A DNA stretch of 64,000 nt from Marvinbryantia formatexigens (lineage in GTDB: Bacteria; Bacillota; Clostridia; Oscillospirales; Ruminococcaceae): assembly GCA_021771035.1 (NCBI GenBank), contig JAETPU010000006.1, forward strand, positions 62,001 to 126,000. Reading direction: 5' to 3'. Position numbers and translations under genes: made by a program. Of this stretch, positions 56,481 to 64,000 are shown piece after piece; positions within the stretch are counted from its first letter, which is position 1, and each line of letters starts with the position of its first letter. The notes below the pieces were generated by a model. It was not told where the DNA came from, did no database searches, and worked only from the letters and a program-made list of their open reading frames with translations.

Positions 56481-56533
56481 GTCGCTGTCTCCTTTCCTCG
56501 TCCTCCCGGGGCTTTTTCCGGGAAAACGCCCCG

Positions 56534-57574
56534 TCAGTCGGGGGATTCATTCTGCTCAAGTGTATCCGTTAAAAGCTTGCCCAGGGTCTGTGCGAAATAA
56601 TCCACATGGGGCAGCAGACTGGCATAGTCAATGCGTACCGGCCCTACAACGCCGATGGCGCCGCAGTCATCCGGGCCTATTTTGAACTTCTCCACCAAAA
56701 CCGCCGCGTTTACCAATTCAAAGTGAGAATTCTCCTTGCCGATATGCAGCTGCACCGGCATGGTCTGGGACGCCACCAGCCCCCCGATTTCCTCCCGGCG
56801 GCTAATCAGCGTCAGCAAATCGTGGGCCACGCCGTAAAACTCCTGGTATGCCAGAAGATTGGTGGTTCCCGCGATGAAGAACTGGCCCTCGTAAATCTTC
56901 AGGCACAATTCATAGATGGAAACCAAAAGCGGGGTGAACACCTTGGCGTATTCCCCCAGGGAGATGGAAACCGCGCCCACATACTCATAGGAAATCTCCC
57001 GCAGGGTCTTCCCGGAGAACCGGTCATTGGCGAACTTGGTGAAAAACTCCACAATATCCCGATTGATGGTGAAATCCAGCCGGCATACCTGGGTTTTCAC
57101 CACGCCGTTGGTGGCCCATATCAGCAGCACCACCACTGTGGCATTCACCGGCACCACCTCTACCCGCTGCACCCGTACGTGCCGGGGCGTGGTGGTCAGG
57201 GTGAACGCCGCGCAGCCGGTTAAATCCGCCAGAGCCGCCGCGGAGTCCTCCAAAAGCTTATCCGGATCCGGGTCCCGGACATTGAACAGCGCGTCAATCT
57301 GGCGTTTTTCCTCCACGCTCAGGGGCTTGCGCCGCATCAGCCGGTCCACATACACCCGGTAGCCCAAATGGGAGGGAACCCTCCCCGCCGAAGTGTGCGG
57401 CTGTTCCAGAAGGCCCATATCGAACAGTACCGCCATATCGTTGCGGACCGTGGCAGGGGAAACCGAAACATCCAGCATCTGTGCCAGCCGTTTGGAGGCA
57501 ACCGGCTCGCCCGTTAAAATGTAGGACTCCACGATTGCATTGAGGATTTTCAATTTGCGGTTATCCAGCGGCAC
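56534..57574 (-). CDS. hrcA: Heat-inducible repressor HrcA
   Basis: Represses the operon by binding CIRCE and is kept active by GroEL. 346 residues: an N-terminal winged helix (about 1-85; AIVESYILTGEPVASKRLAQ, VSPATVRNDMAVLFDMGLLE) and the HrcA dimerisation and inserted domains. The start is GTG at 57574, five bases after AGAGGTGAG. First gene of hrcA-grpE-dnaK-dnaJ. Confidence 0.97.
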   Translation of the reverse strand: MPLDNRKLKILNAIVESYILTGEPVASKRLAQMLDVSVSPATVRNDMAVLFDMGLLEQPHTSAGRVPSHLGYRVYVDRLMRRKPLSVEEKRQIDALFNVRDPDPDKLLEDSAAALADLTGCAAFTLTTTPRHVRVQRVEVVPVNATVVVLLIWATNGVVKTQVCRLDFTINRDIVEFFTKFANDRFSGKTLREISYEYVGAVSISLGEYAKVFTPLLVSIYELCLKIYEGQFFIAGTTNLLAYQEFYGVAHDLLTLISRREEIGGLVASQTMPVQLHIGKENSHFELVNAAVLVEKFKIGPDDCGAIGVVGPVRIDYASLLPHVDYFAQTLGKLLTDTLEQNESPD

Positions 57575-57615
57575 AGAAACTCACCTCTTTTATTGTCGTT
57601 TTCAGGTTCAACTTG

Positions 57616-57642
57616 TTAGCACTCTCATATCTCGACTGCTAA
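57616..57642 (-). promoter_or_regulatory. CIRCE operator
   Basis: TTAGCACTC-N9-GACTGCTAA differs from the consensus TTAGCACTC-N9-GAGTGCTAA at one position. It lies just after the promoter and before hrcA, as expected. Confidence 0.92.
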
Positions 57643-57649
57643 CACATTC

Positions 57650-57678
57650 AATTTATCATGGAACCATGCCCTTGTCAA
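57650..57678 (-). promoter_or_regulatory. Promoter of the hrcA operon
   Basis: Consensus TTGACA and TAAATT are separated by 17 bp on the minus strand, directly upstream of CIRCE. Confidence 0.75.
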
Positions 57679-57792
57679 GCCGATTCACAAAAAGTTTACA
57701 AAGAATTGAGCCCCAGGTATCATTGTGATTTTCCCCAAAAACCAGCGCCGCTTTTTATCCTGAGCGCCAAATAATCCGTTTTGGCTTTTTAT

Positions 57793-57812
57793 TTGTAAAT
57801 ATCTATTTACAA
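57793..57812 (+). promoter_or_regulatory. Perfect 20-bp palindromic operator
   Basis: TTGTAAATATCTATTTACAA reads the same on both strands except for its central TC. It overlaps the -35 box of the next promoter, so a bound repressor would block it. The regulator is not identified. Confidence 0.75.
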
Positions 57813-57833
57813 CTCCTCCCCATTTGCTATAAT
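57806..57833 (+). promoter_or_regulatory. Promoter of the DUF5107 gene
   Basis: TTTACA and TATAAT are separated by 16 bp, with an extended -10 (TGC before TATAAT). The leader is about 150 nt. Confidence 0.65.
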
Positions 57834-57988
57834 TAAGTCGAAGAATCCGGTTGATTGCTCCAAGAAAAACACAGTTCCAGCTTTTGCTTACTTATTTTAC
57901 ATAGTGGATTTTTCAGGGGCATCAACGGCGGTCCTTTCCTTTATATTCACTTTAGTCAGTGCCATTTGGCCGGAAAAGGAGTTATTCT

Positions 57989-59989
57989 ATGACTGAGCTT
58001 CGTTTTGAAAAGAAAATCTTCAAGGGTGCTCATCTGAACGGATGCAGCGATCTGCCTGCCATGCGCAATTCCATGCATACCAAGATGCAGACACGTCTGG
58101 ACGAGGACGATGAACTGTTTGTGGGATATGGCAATCTGAAGAATATCCTCCCTTATCAGATGCAGGATCGCTACGATCGCGCTGAGGACGACATTGAATT
58201 TCATACAGCCGTATTGGAAAACGATTATCTGAAGGCCACCTTTGTGCCCGATCTGGGCGGTCGCCTGTGGTCCCTGTATGATAAGGTTAATGGGAAGGAC
58301 CTTGTCACCAACAATCCGGTTTTCCGCCCCGGAAACCTGGCCCTGCGGGATGCCTGGGTCTGCGGCGGCGTGGAGTGGAACATCGGTATGATCGGCCATT
58401 CCCCCTTTACCTGCTCCCCCATCTTCGCCTGCAAGGTAACAGCGGATGACGGAATGCCGGTTCTGCGTATGTATGAGTTTGAGCGTGTGCGCCAGGTCAC
58501 CTATCAGATGGATTTCTTCCTCCCGGAGGACTCCCACTTCCTGTTTGCCCGGATGCGGATTGTCAATCCCAGCACCGACGCTGTCCCCATGTACTGGTGG
58601 AGCACCATTGCCGTTCCGGAAATCGACGGCTACCGGGTGATTGTCCCCGCCAAGGATACCTTCACCAATGATTACATCAGCCAGACGGAGCGCGGCCTCA
58701 CCAAGGTTCCGGTTCCCATGGGCACCAAGGACTTCGATCTCACCTATCCTACCAACAACCCCATTGCAATCGACTACTTCTTTAATATTCCCAAGGGCCA
58801 GCGGAAATTCGAGACCCAGCTGGATCCCAACGGCTATGGCCTCATCCACACCTCCACCGACCGCCAGCAGGGACGCAAGCTCTTTGTCTGGGGCCAGGGT
58901 CCTGGCGGACACCGCTGGCAGCGCTTTTTGACCAGCGAGGATGGCCTTCCCTACCAGGAAATGCAGGCCGGCCTGGCACAGACCCAGACCGAGTGCCTGC
59001 CCATGCCTCCCAAAACTGCCTGGGAGTGGTTGGAGGCCTATGGCGCCATGCAGATCGACGGCGATAAGGTAAACGGCGAATGGGATACCGCAGTAGAAAC
59101 TGTAGATTCCCGTCTGCAGCAGCTTCTGCCCCGGGAAAAGATGGACGAAATGCTGGCCAGCACCAAGAAGGACTTTGTGTTTAAGAAGGGTGAGGTCATC
59201 TGGTCCGGTTCCGGATGGGGCGCCCTGGAAAATGAGCGCCGTCTGGCGGCTGGGCTTTCTCCCCTGAGCGAGCATTTGGACTTTGGAGAGCTGCAGGAGC
59301 CGCAGAAGCAGTGGATGCACCTGCTCCAGACCGGCTATATGTCTGAGAAATGCCCCAAGGAAGCCCCTGGCTCCTATATGGTTCAGGACGAATGGTTCGA
59401 GCTGCTCAAAGCCGCTGTCAAGGGCGCGGACGTGGGCAACTGGTATACCTGGCTGCACCTGGGTATCTGCTACTACTGGAGAGAGGACTATGAGCGCGCC
59501 CAGGCCTGCTTTGAGCGTTCTCTGTCCCAGCAGGAGAGCGCCTGGGGTCTGTATGGCCTTGCCAACACCCTGCGGGTAGCCGGAGAACTCCAAAAAGCCG
59601 CCACCCTGCTGGCCAAGGCCTCCGCGATGCGTCCCGGCGATATTTCCCTGGCCAAAGAAGCCCTGGTCACTTTGGCGGACTGCAAGGATTACCGCGGCAT
59701 CCTCTCCCTGGTCCAGCGCCTGGATGAGGAGATCCGCATCGGCAAGGTGGAATACTTCTATGCCTGCGCACTGGCACACCTTGGCGATTTGGATACCGCA
59801 CAGGCGATCCTTCTCAAGGACGGCGGAATTGAAATTCCGGATATCCGCGAGGGCGAGACCTCTACCTCTGAACTGTGGATTTACATCCAGGTGGAGCGTG
59901 CCCGCCGCGAGGGCAAAACCCTGGATCCTGAGGATGTGGAAATCCCCCACGAGCTGGATTTCCGTATGAACGTCTCCAATAAGAAATAA
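57989..59989 (+). CDS. DUF5107 and TPR-repeat protein
   Basis: 666 residues, soluble. The N-terminal 320 residues match DUF5107: VLENDYLKATFVPDLGGRLW, LALRDAWVCGGVEWNIGMIG, MYWWSTIAVPEIDGYRVIVP. This beta-rich part resembles galactose-mutarotase-like domains of carbohydrate enzymes. From about residue 480 come TPR-like helices (HLGICYYWREDYERAQACFE, WGLYGLANTLRVAGELQKAA). Function is unproven, but similar proteins occur in sugar-utilisation loci. AAAGGAG precedes the ATG. An operator-controlled promoter drives it and a terminator closes it. Confidence 0.8.
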   Translation: MTELRFEKKIFKGAHLNGCSDLPAMRNSMHTKMQTRLDEDDELFVGYGNLKNILPYQMQDRYDRAEDDIEFHTAVLENDYLKATFVPDLGGRLWSLYDKVNGKDLVTNNPVFRPGNLALRDAWVCGGVEWNIGMIGHSPFTCSPIFACKVTADDGMPVLRMYEFERVRQVTYQMDFFLPEDSHFLFARMRIVNPSTDAVPMYWWSTIAVPEIDGYRVIVPAKDTFTNDYISQTERGLTKVPVPMGTKDFDLTYPTNNPIAIDYFFNIPKGQRKFETQLDPNGYGLIHTSTDRQQGRKLFVWGQGPGGHRWQRFLTSEDGLPYQEMQAGLAQTQTECLPMPPKTAWEWLEAYGAMQIDGDKVNGEWDTAVETVDSRLQQLLPREKMDEMLASTKKDFVFKKGEVIWSGSGWGALENERRLAAGLSPLSEHLDFGELQEPQKQWMHLLQTGYMSEKCPKEAPGSYMVQDEWFELLKAAVKGADVGNWYTWLHLGICYYWREDYERAQACFERSLSQQESAWGLYGLANTLRVAGELQKAATLLAKASAMRPGDISLAKEALVTLADCKDYRGILSLVQRLDEEIRIGKVEYFYACALAHLGDLDTAQAILLKDGGIEIPDIREGETSTSELWIYIQVERARREGKTLDPEDVEIPHELDFRMNVSNKK

Positions 59990-60016
59990 ATACCCTCTGC
60001 CTGCACTTTGAATGAA

Positions 60017-60050
60017 ACGCCCGCAGAAACCGTTCTGCGGGCGTTTTTTT
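60017..60050 (+). terminator. Terminator after the DUF5107 gene
   Basis: ACGCCCGCAGAA and TTCTGCGGGCGT form a perfect stem with a 4-nt loop, followed by seven T. Confidence 0.9.
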
Positions 60051-60224
60051 CGCGGATTTTTCTAAATTCATACGGTTCCGCCCCAGGGAATATGCTGCAA
60101 AAGCGTCATAATTCCACAGCGGACACACATTTGTCTATGAGCCCTGTTTTTTCACCTGTAACCCGCCGCTTTTTATGGGAACTTCTAAACTTTCCAAAAG
60201 CCGCAAGAAATTCGTGAATTTCTA

Positions 60225-60252
60225 TTGACTTTCCTTCATTTCCCGCTATGAT
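60225..60252 (+). promoter_or_regulatory. Promoter of the MFS gene
   Basis: TTGACT and TATGAT are separated by 16 bp, about 65 bp before the start codon. With the DUF5107 terminator this accounts for the 59990-60318 gap. Confidence 0.65.
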
Positions 60253-60318
60253 AACTGTAATGTCAAAAAATCTTAGTCCCCATGGGCTGAAAATCCGTCT
60301 TGATTCGGAGGGATTCTG

Positions 60319-61653
60319 ATGAGAAACCGAATTGCCATCGTTCTGCGCAATTCCATGTTCTGGGAGGTCTTTAACTTCCGGGATGATCGCGCCAAAGGCC
60401 GCAGCTGTATGCTCATCTCCAACCTGCTGCTCACAGTTGTCAACACCCTGACCACAGGAATTTTCTATACCGGGTTCCTGCTGGCCAACGATATCAGCAT
60501 GGTAGATATCGGCGTATTGGGCTTTATCCCCTTTCTAACCAGTCTCTTCAGCCTGCTGAGCCCCATGATATTGGAGCATTTTAAGCGCCGCAAATGGCTG
60601 CTTACCGCCAGCCGCCTGGCATTCTATACGCTGAATATTGCAGGGATTACCCTGGTTCCCATGCTGCATCTGGGAAAACAGGCCAATTATGTCCTGTTCA
60701 TTATCCTGGTGTTCTGCGCAAACGCCATCAACTTTTTGTTCACCAGCGGATATTCCGTCTGGCAGGTGAATTTCCTTCCCCCTCAGGTACGGGCAAACTA
60801 TTTCTCCTTTCAGCAGATCATCAGCGGCGCCCTGTCCGCCGTCACTGTGCTGATTTCAGGCTACATCACCGACAGTGTCAAGCAGTCCGGTAACCAGCTC
60901 CAGGTGATGACCATCATGCGTCTGCTGGCCTTCGCGGTTGCAATCGCCGAGGTCATTGTGCTGTGCCTGCCAAAGGAATATGAATACGCCAAGTCCGCCA
61001 AAATCTCCATCCGCTCCCTGATTACCACGCCCTTTCATCACCATAAGTTCCTGCTCACCATGCTCATCGTCTTTGCGTGGAACTTCGGCAGCTACCTTTC
61101 TATGGCGGCCTTTGATGTCTATATCCTGGACACCGTACAGGTGAGCTACACCATGATCAGCGCCATCAATGCCTGCTATTCCATCTTTCTCATTTTGTTT
61201 GCCCCCATGTGGAAACGGGTGCTTGCCCGGCACGACTGGCTTAAAACCTTCGCTCTGGCAGCTCTGATGCACGCACCCACCGTGTTTTTAAACTCCTTTG
61301 TCAATCCGTATAACTATTTCTGGCTGTATACCGCCATGCGCCTGGCACAGCACTTCATCGGCGTGGGGCTCAATTTAACCTTTGCCAATATGGCCTATGT
61401 CCACCTGCCGGAAAAGGACCAGACCTACTGTATGTCCTTCTTCGTCCTGGTAACCAATGTGGCTGCCTTTACCGGACAGCTCACCGGAACCTCCTTTATT
61501 GCCGCTACACCGAATCTGAGTATCCCACTTTTCGGCTACTCCTACAGCAATGTATCCGTACTGGTGTGGGCGCAGACTGCGGTCATCATCGCGGTATCCC
61601 TGTTTATCCTGAAGATCGGCCCCAAGCTCAAGGGGGACTCCATTTCCAACTAG
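60319..61653 (+). CDS. MFS-type transporter
   Basis: 444 residues with about 12 predicted transmembrane helices, e.g. SNLLLTVVNTLTTGIFYTGF, and the internal loop FKRRKWLLTASRLAFYTLNI that resembles the MFS loop 2-3 motif. Residues 1-20 are cytoplasmic and polar. No binding protein or kinase is linked; the neighbouring DUF5107 gene suggests, but does not prove, a sugar or glycoside substrate. Own promoter and terminator. Confidence 0.8.
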   Translation: MRNRIAIVLRNSMFWEVFNFRDDRAKGRSCMLISNLLLTVVNTLTTGIFYTGFLLANDISMVDIGVLGFIPFLTSLFSLLSPMILEHFKRRKWLLTASRLAFYTLNIAGITLVPMLHLGKQANYVLFIILVFCANAINFLFTSGYSVWQVNFLPPQVRANYFSFQQIISGALSAVTVLISGYITDSVKQSGNQLQVMTIMRLLAFAVAIAEVIVLCLPKEYEYAKSAKISIRSLITTPFHHHKFLLTMLIVFAWNFGSYLSMAAFDVYILDTVQVSYTMISAINACYSIFLILFAPMWKRVLARHDWLKTFALAALMHAPTVFLNSFVNPYNYFWLYTAMRLAQHFIGVGLNLTFANMAYVHLPEKDQTYCMSFFVLVTNVAAFTGQLTGTSFIAATPNLSIPLFGYSYSNVSVLVWAQTAVIIAVSLFILKIGPKLKGDSISN

Positions 61654-61713
61654 ACGGATCCTTTCCATCGTTTCACAGAATCCCCCTCGCATTATAATAT
61701 CTTTCCGTTCTCC

Positions 61714-61747
61714 ACCAGCCGCCGGGAATTCCCCAGCGGCTGGTTTT
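61714..61747 (+). terminator. Terminator after the MFS gene
   Basis: ACCAGCCGC and GCGGCTGGT form the stem, followed by TTTTC, 61 bp after the stop. Confidence 0.75.
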
Positions 61748-61832
61748 CTATGAAAAGAAAATCTCGGGGTACCGGAGAATGTAAAAGAAGTTCCCCGGTG
61801 CGCCCCACTGCGGCAGAATCCCTCGCCTGTAT

Positions 61833-62427
61833 GTTAATCCGGATACCGTTCTCGTTCAAATGCCTGCAGCCGTAAACAGAGCGCCATTTTTCATCGATCG
61901 TACGGCTGTTTTGCGTCATATGGGCCACTTGCCCCAACGCGCCCGCACTTACCTATAAGGGCCTTTTTACTTGTGCTGGCGTAGGCCCCTCGGTGTCTGA
62001 TACCGGCTTGCCCCTCAGGGAGGCCTAATCAGCAGTGTTACAGTATGCGCCTCCATACCCGTTTTCATGCTCAGATAACGGTAATACCCGCTGCGTGAGA
62101 CGTCGAAGAACGTATCCATCCGAAATGGGATATTTGCTCACGCATTGCTCAATCAACGGGGCTTCGCCTTCTTCCAACAGCTGACAGAAAATTTTGCAGC
62201 AGCTCGTTCTCCATTTCAGTTGCCGTATGCGTTCCTCCCGTGTTCCCGGGTCTTTTCTTGGCCGGACTTTGGGCAATGGGCGCGGCATACCGTAACTCCA
62301 CCCTGCACAGGCCACACCGGCTTTTACAAAATATCGGCTTAGCGCTCGTATCCCCATAACCTTCTTTGTGCCCTGTACCTTCTGCCGTAATTCTTACGGA
62401 GAATGCTCCATGCTTTTTCCCTGACAT
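61833..62427 (-). pseudogene. Decayed IS3-family transposase (orfA/orfB remnant)
   Basis: No single frame is intact, but fragments in different frames line up in IS3 order on the minus strand. OrfA-like pieces are IRALSRYFVKAG, RPRKDPGTREERIRQL and, after a frameshift, EMENELLQNFLSAV. OrfB-like pieces are LIEQCVSKYPIS, MDTFFDVSRSGYYRYL (near 62070-62115) and, further on, VYGCRHLNENGIRIN (61833-61877). The DDE catalytic half is missing. It was probably inserted between the MFS gene and its downstream neighbours and has since decayed. Confidence 0.7.
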
Positions 62428-62434
62428 GACAAAA

Positions 62435-62475
62435 CCTCCAATCGTAGTACTATCCTACGACTGGAGGCTTTTTTT
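62435..62475. promoter_or_regulatory. Hairpin at the head of the IS3 remnant
   Basis: CCTCCAATCGTAG and CTACGACTGGAGG form a 13-bp stem with one mismatch and a T run (+ strand). On the minus strand its 3' arm contains the GGAGG just before the OrfA ATG, so folding of incoming transcripts would hide that site. It also looks like a + strand terminator. Confidence 0.6.
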
Positions 62476-62554
62476 CAATATCTTTTTCCGGTCAGCTTTC
62501 AAGCATTCCGGCTTTTATATTTTTAGCCGCCCCGGCCTTTGGTTCAGGAATTAC

Positions 62555-62707
62555 TCAGGCCAATCCACACTCATCATACTCTTCCCACTTCTGGCGATAA
62601 GCGCGCTCACTGATGAGCTTGGAGGAGATATAGGCTACCATTGCAATCAGAACGGTCAACGCCGCAACAATCGGCAGCATACGTTTAATCCAAACTGTAC
62701 ATTTCAT
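62555..62707 (-). CDS. Conserved-looking 50-residue membrane protein
   Basis: Read on the minus strand; too short for normal gene-size cut-offs. 50 residues starting MKCTVWIKRMLPIVAALTVL, with one transmembrane helix (about 10-29) and a charged, aromatic C-terminal tail (SERAYRQKWEEYDECGLA). GGAAAGGATG precedes the ATG by six bases. The function is unknown; the tail would be cytoplasmic or outside depending on orientation. Confidence 0.6.
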   Translation of the reverse strand: MKCTVWIKRMLPIVAALTVLIAMVAYISSKLISERAYRQKWEEYDECGLA

Positions 62708-62813
62708 CGCAAACATCCTTTCCAAGTCCCATGCCGTAATCCGGCGGTTCCATAACCCAGCGTTGTTATTGTTATCATATCGGAATTGTTCCCGGAAGTC
62801 AAGGAAGGAATTC

Positions 62814-64000
62814 TTACAATTCCGCGGAACCCGTATGATCCTCTCTCCGGTAGCCCATGCGCTCCCGGTATTCCCCAGGCGTCATGGATTCATATTTTTT
62901 AAAGACCCGGATAAAATTCTTGGATTCCGAAAAACCCAGGGACTGTGCAATTTCCTGGATACTTCCCCCAGTCTGCATCAGCCGGCGTTTTGCCTCCTCC
63001 ATCTTTTGGGTATCCACATAGGTCTTAAAATTAATGCCCATCTCCTTCTTAAAATATGCGGAGAGATACTGCGAGGAGATCCCGCAGGCATCCGCTACCG
63101 CCTGCAGCGTCACCGCAGAACAGAGATGGTCTTCAATATACCGCAGGATCTTTTCCTTGGTGTCCTTGCGGCTGCTGTTCCCGGCCAGAGTGGCCGCCTG
63201 AATGAATCCATCCTTCACAAAGGCCTGCAGGCGCTGGGGGTTGCAGGAGCCCCGCAGCCCGCCATAATACTCTGCTGAAAGCTGCTTACCAAAATCAGCC
63301 TGAATATTGGTGGTGGAGATGGCCATAAGCAGGAGCTTCATCAGATAGTCACACTGCTCACAGTATCTCCGGTAGGGCATCTGCCGCATGGATTCCAGAA
63401 GTTCCTCCAAAAGCTCCTCAACAGAATCCGCCAGGCCCCCATGCAGGCAGTTCACCAGCGCCTTTTCCTTTTCAAAGGTCAAGGGATTGGACTCCGCCGC
63501 CGCATCCGACAGACAGAACTCCTCCCGGTGCAGCGCGCTGAGGATTCGCTCGTCCCAGGCCGCACTCCGCTCCTCCAGCAGCGAAGCGCCCTCCTCCGCT
63601 GCCAGTTTAACCTCCCCGGCCCCATGATGGACACGGCTCACGGCAAAGAGCATAAACACCTGGGCCTGACGCGCCTTTTGATCCATCTCGTGCAGCAGTT
63701 CCAGCAGCGCGGTATATTCCTGTTGGCTACGTACCTGAACCAGATAGGGAAATAGGACATCCGAGCCGGAATACAGGTGTTCCACCTCCGCAACCTGGCC
63801 TATTCCCTCAATCAGCTGCTCCCGCAGAGGCATCAGCTCCTCCTGTTCGGACTGGGCGGGCTCCAGCATAATGTCCAGCACTACATAGGCCTCCAGAACC
63901 GGGCACTCTCTGTCCAGCTGCTCAAAATCCTCTGTATTGGCCAGATCAAACAGGACCCGCTGCAGCCGAAGTTCATTCTGCATTTCATTGCTCTGGGATT
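62814..64000 (-). CDS. AraC-type regulator, 5' end outside the window
   Basis: The frame is open to the window edge, so 395 residues are visible and the N-terminus may be missing. The ATG at 63983 is a possible but unproven start. The C-terminal 100 residues are an AraC DNA-binding domain: SAVTLQAVADACGISSQYLS, AYFKKEMGINFKTYVDTQKM, SIQEIAQSLGFSESKNFIRV, FKKYESMTPGEYRERMG. The upstream region is helical (LFDLANTEDFEQLDRECPVL) like the middle of YesN-type response regulators or membrane AraC proteins. The last 25 residues after the domain are a charged tail. Confidence 0.8.
   Translation of the reverse strand, partial: SQSNEMQNELRLQRVLFDLANTEDFEQLDRECPVLEAYVVLDIMLEPAQSEQEELMPLREQLIEGIGQVAEVEHLYSGSDVLFPYLVQVRSQQEYTALLELLHEMDQKARQAQVFMLFAVSRVHHGAGEVKLAAEEGASLLEERSAAWDERILSALHREEFCLSDAAAESNPLTFEKEKALVNCLHGGLADSVEELLEELLESMRQMPYRRYCEQCDYLMKLLLMAISTTNIQADFGKQLSAEYYGGLRGSCNPQRLQAFVKDGFIQAATLAGNSSRKDTKEKILRYIEDHLCSAVTLQAVADACGISSQYLSAYFKKEMGINFKTYVDTQKMEEAKRRLMQTGGSIQEIAQSLGFSESKNFIRVFKKYESMTPGEYRERMGYRREDHTGSAEL

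Noticed and set aside
57956-59950. A 664-codon open frame antisense to the DUF5107 gene
   Set aside because: It mirrors a well-supported gene with RBS, promoter and family motifs; long antisense frames arise from the codon bias of GC-rich genes.

Overview
The window reads as the chromosome of a strictly anaerobic, moderately high-GC Firmicute, most likely a gut clostridium of the Oscillospiraceae/Ruminococcaceae type. The evidence is gene content and order: a long S10-spc-alpha ribosomal cluster with the Firmicute order secY-adk-map-(KOW protein)-infA-rpmJ-rpsM-rpsK-rpsD-rpoA-rplQ, the hrcA-grpE-dnaK-dnaJ order under a CIRCE operator, an oxygen-sensitive class III ribonucleotide reductase, a type III glutamine synthetase (GlnN), and a corrinoid-reactivation protein. 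Ribosome binding sites are strong GGAGG-like sequences. GTG or TTG starts are common (rpsJ, secY, infA, hrcA, grpE, dnaJ, DUF1638, DUF3021).

Layout. 1-6.6 kb: the 3' part of a glycosidase-fold protein, a TIGR04076 protein, a small gene under a LexA box, an aldo/keto reductase, a two-repeat lipoprotein with a GNAT acetyltransferase, and an SdpI-family membrane protein preceded by a 100-bp tandem repeat. 6.8-15.4 kb: an orphan ChrB-like protein, then nitrogen and nucleotide metabolism (asnA, glnN, nrdD, nrdG), with probable NrdR boxes before nrdD. 15.7-18.8 kb: a divergent DUF1638 / corrinoid-activator pair whose intergenic region carries a cobalamin-riboswitch-like leader. 19.2-20.2 kb: a membrane-anchored MerR regulator. 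20.6-36.1 kb: the ribosomal protein, secY, adk, map, infA and rpoA cluster, all on the minus strand.

36.6-47.7 kb: a small membrane protein with a NUDIX hydrolase, a G5/3D cell-wall protein, and a glycolytic group (pgk, tpiA, gpmI) interleaved with a metallophosphoesterase and preceded by an endonuclease/exonuclease/phosphatase protein. A 1-kb gene-free segment follows, full of hairpins and with one duplicated block. 47.4-52.1 kb: a carbohydrate-type protein with a zinc-ribbon partner, divergent from an AraC regulator, then a LytTR/DUF3021 pair. 52.5-57.6 kb: the heat-shock operon. 57.8-61.7 kb: a DUF5107-TPR protein under a perfect palindromic operator, followed by an MFS transporter. 61.8-64 kb: a decayed IS3-family element, a 50-residue membrane protein and the 3' part of an AraC-type regulator.

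Functionally the window is mainly core information processing, protein folding and lower glycolysis. The accessory parts are carbohydrate-related genes with local regulators and a corrinoid-protein repair locus without an adjacent methyltransferase. I recognised no rRNA, tRNA, CRISPR array or intact mobile element. All family assignments come from reading the sequence; no search was run.
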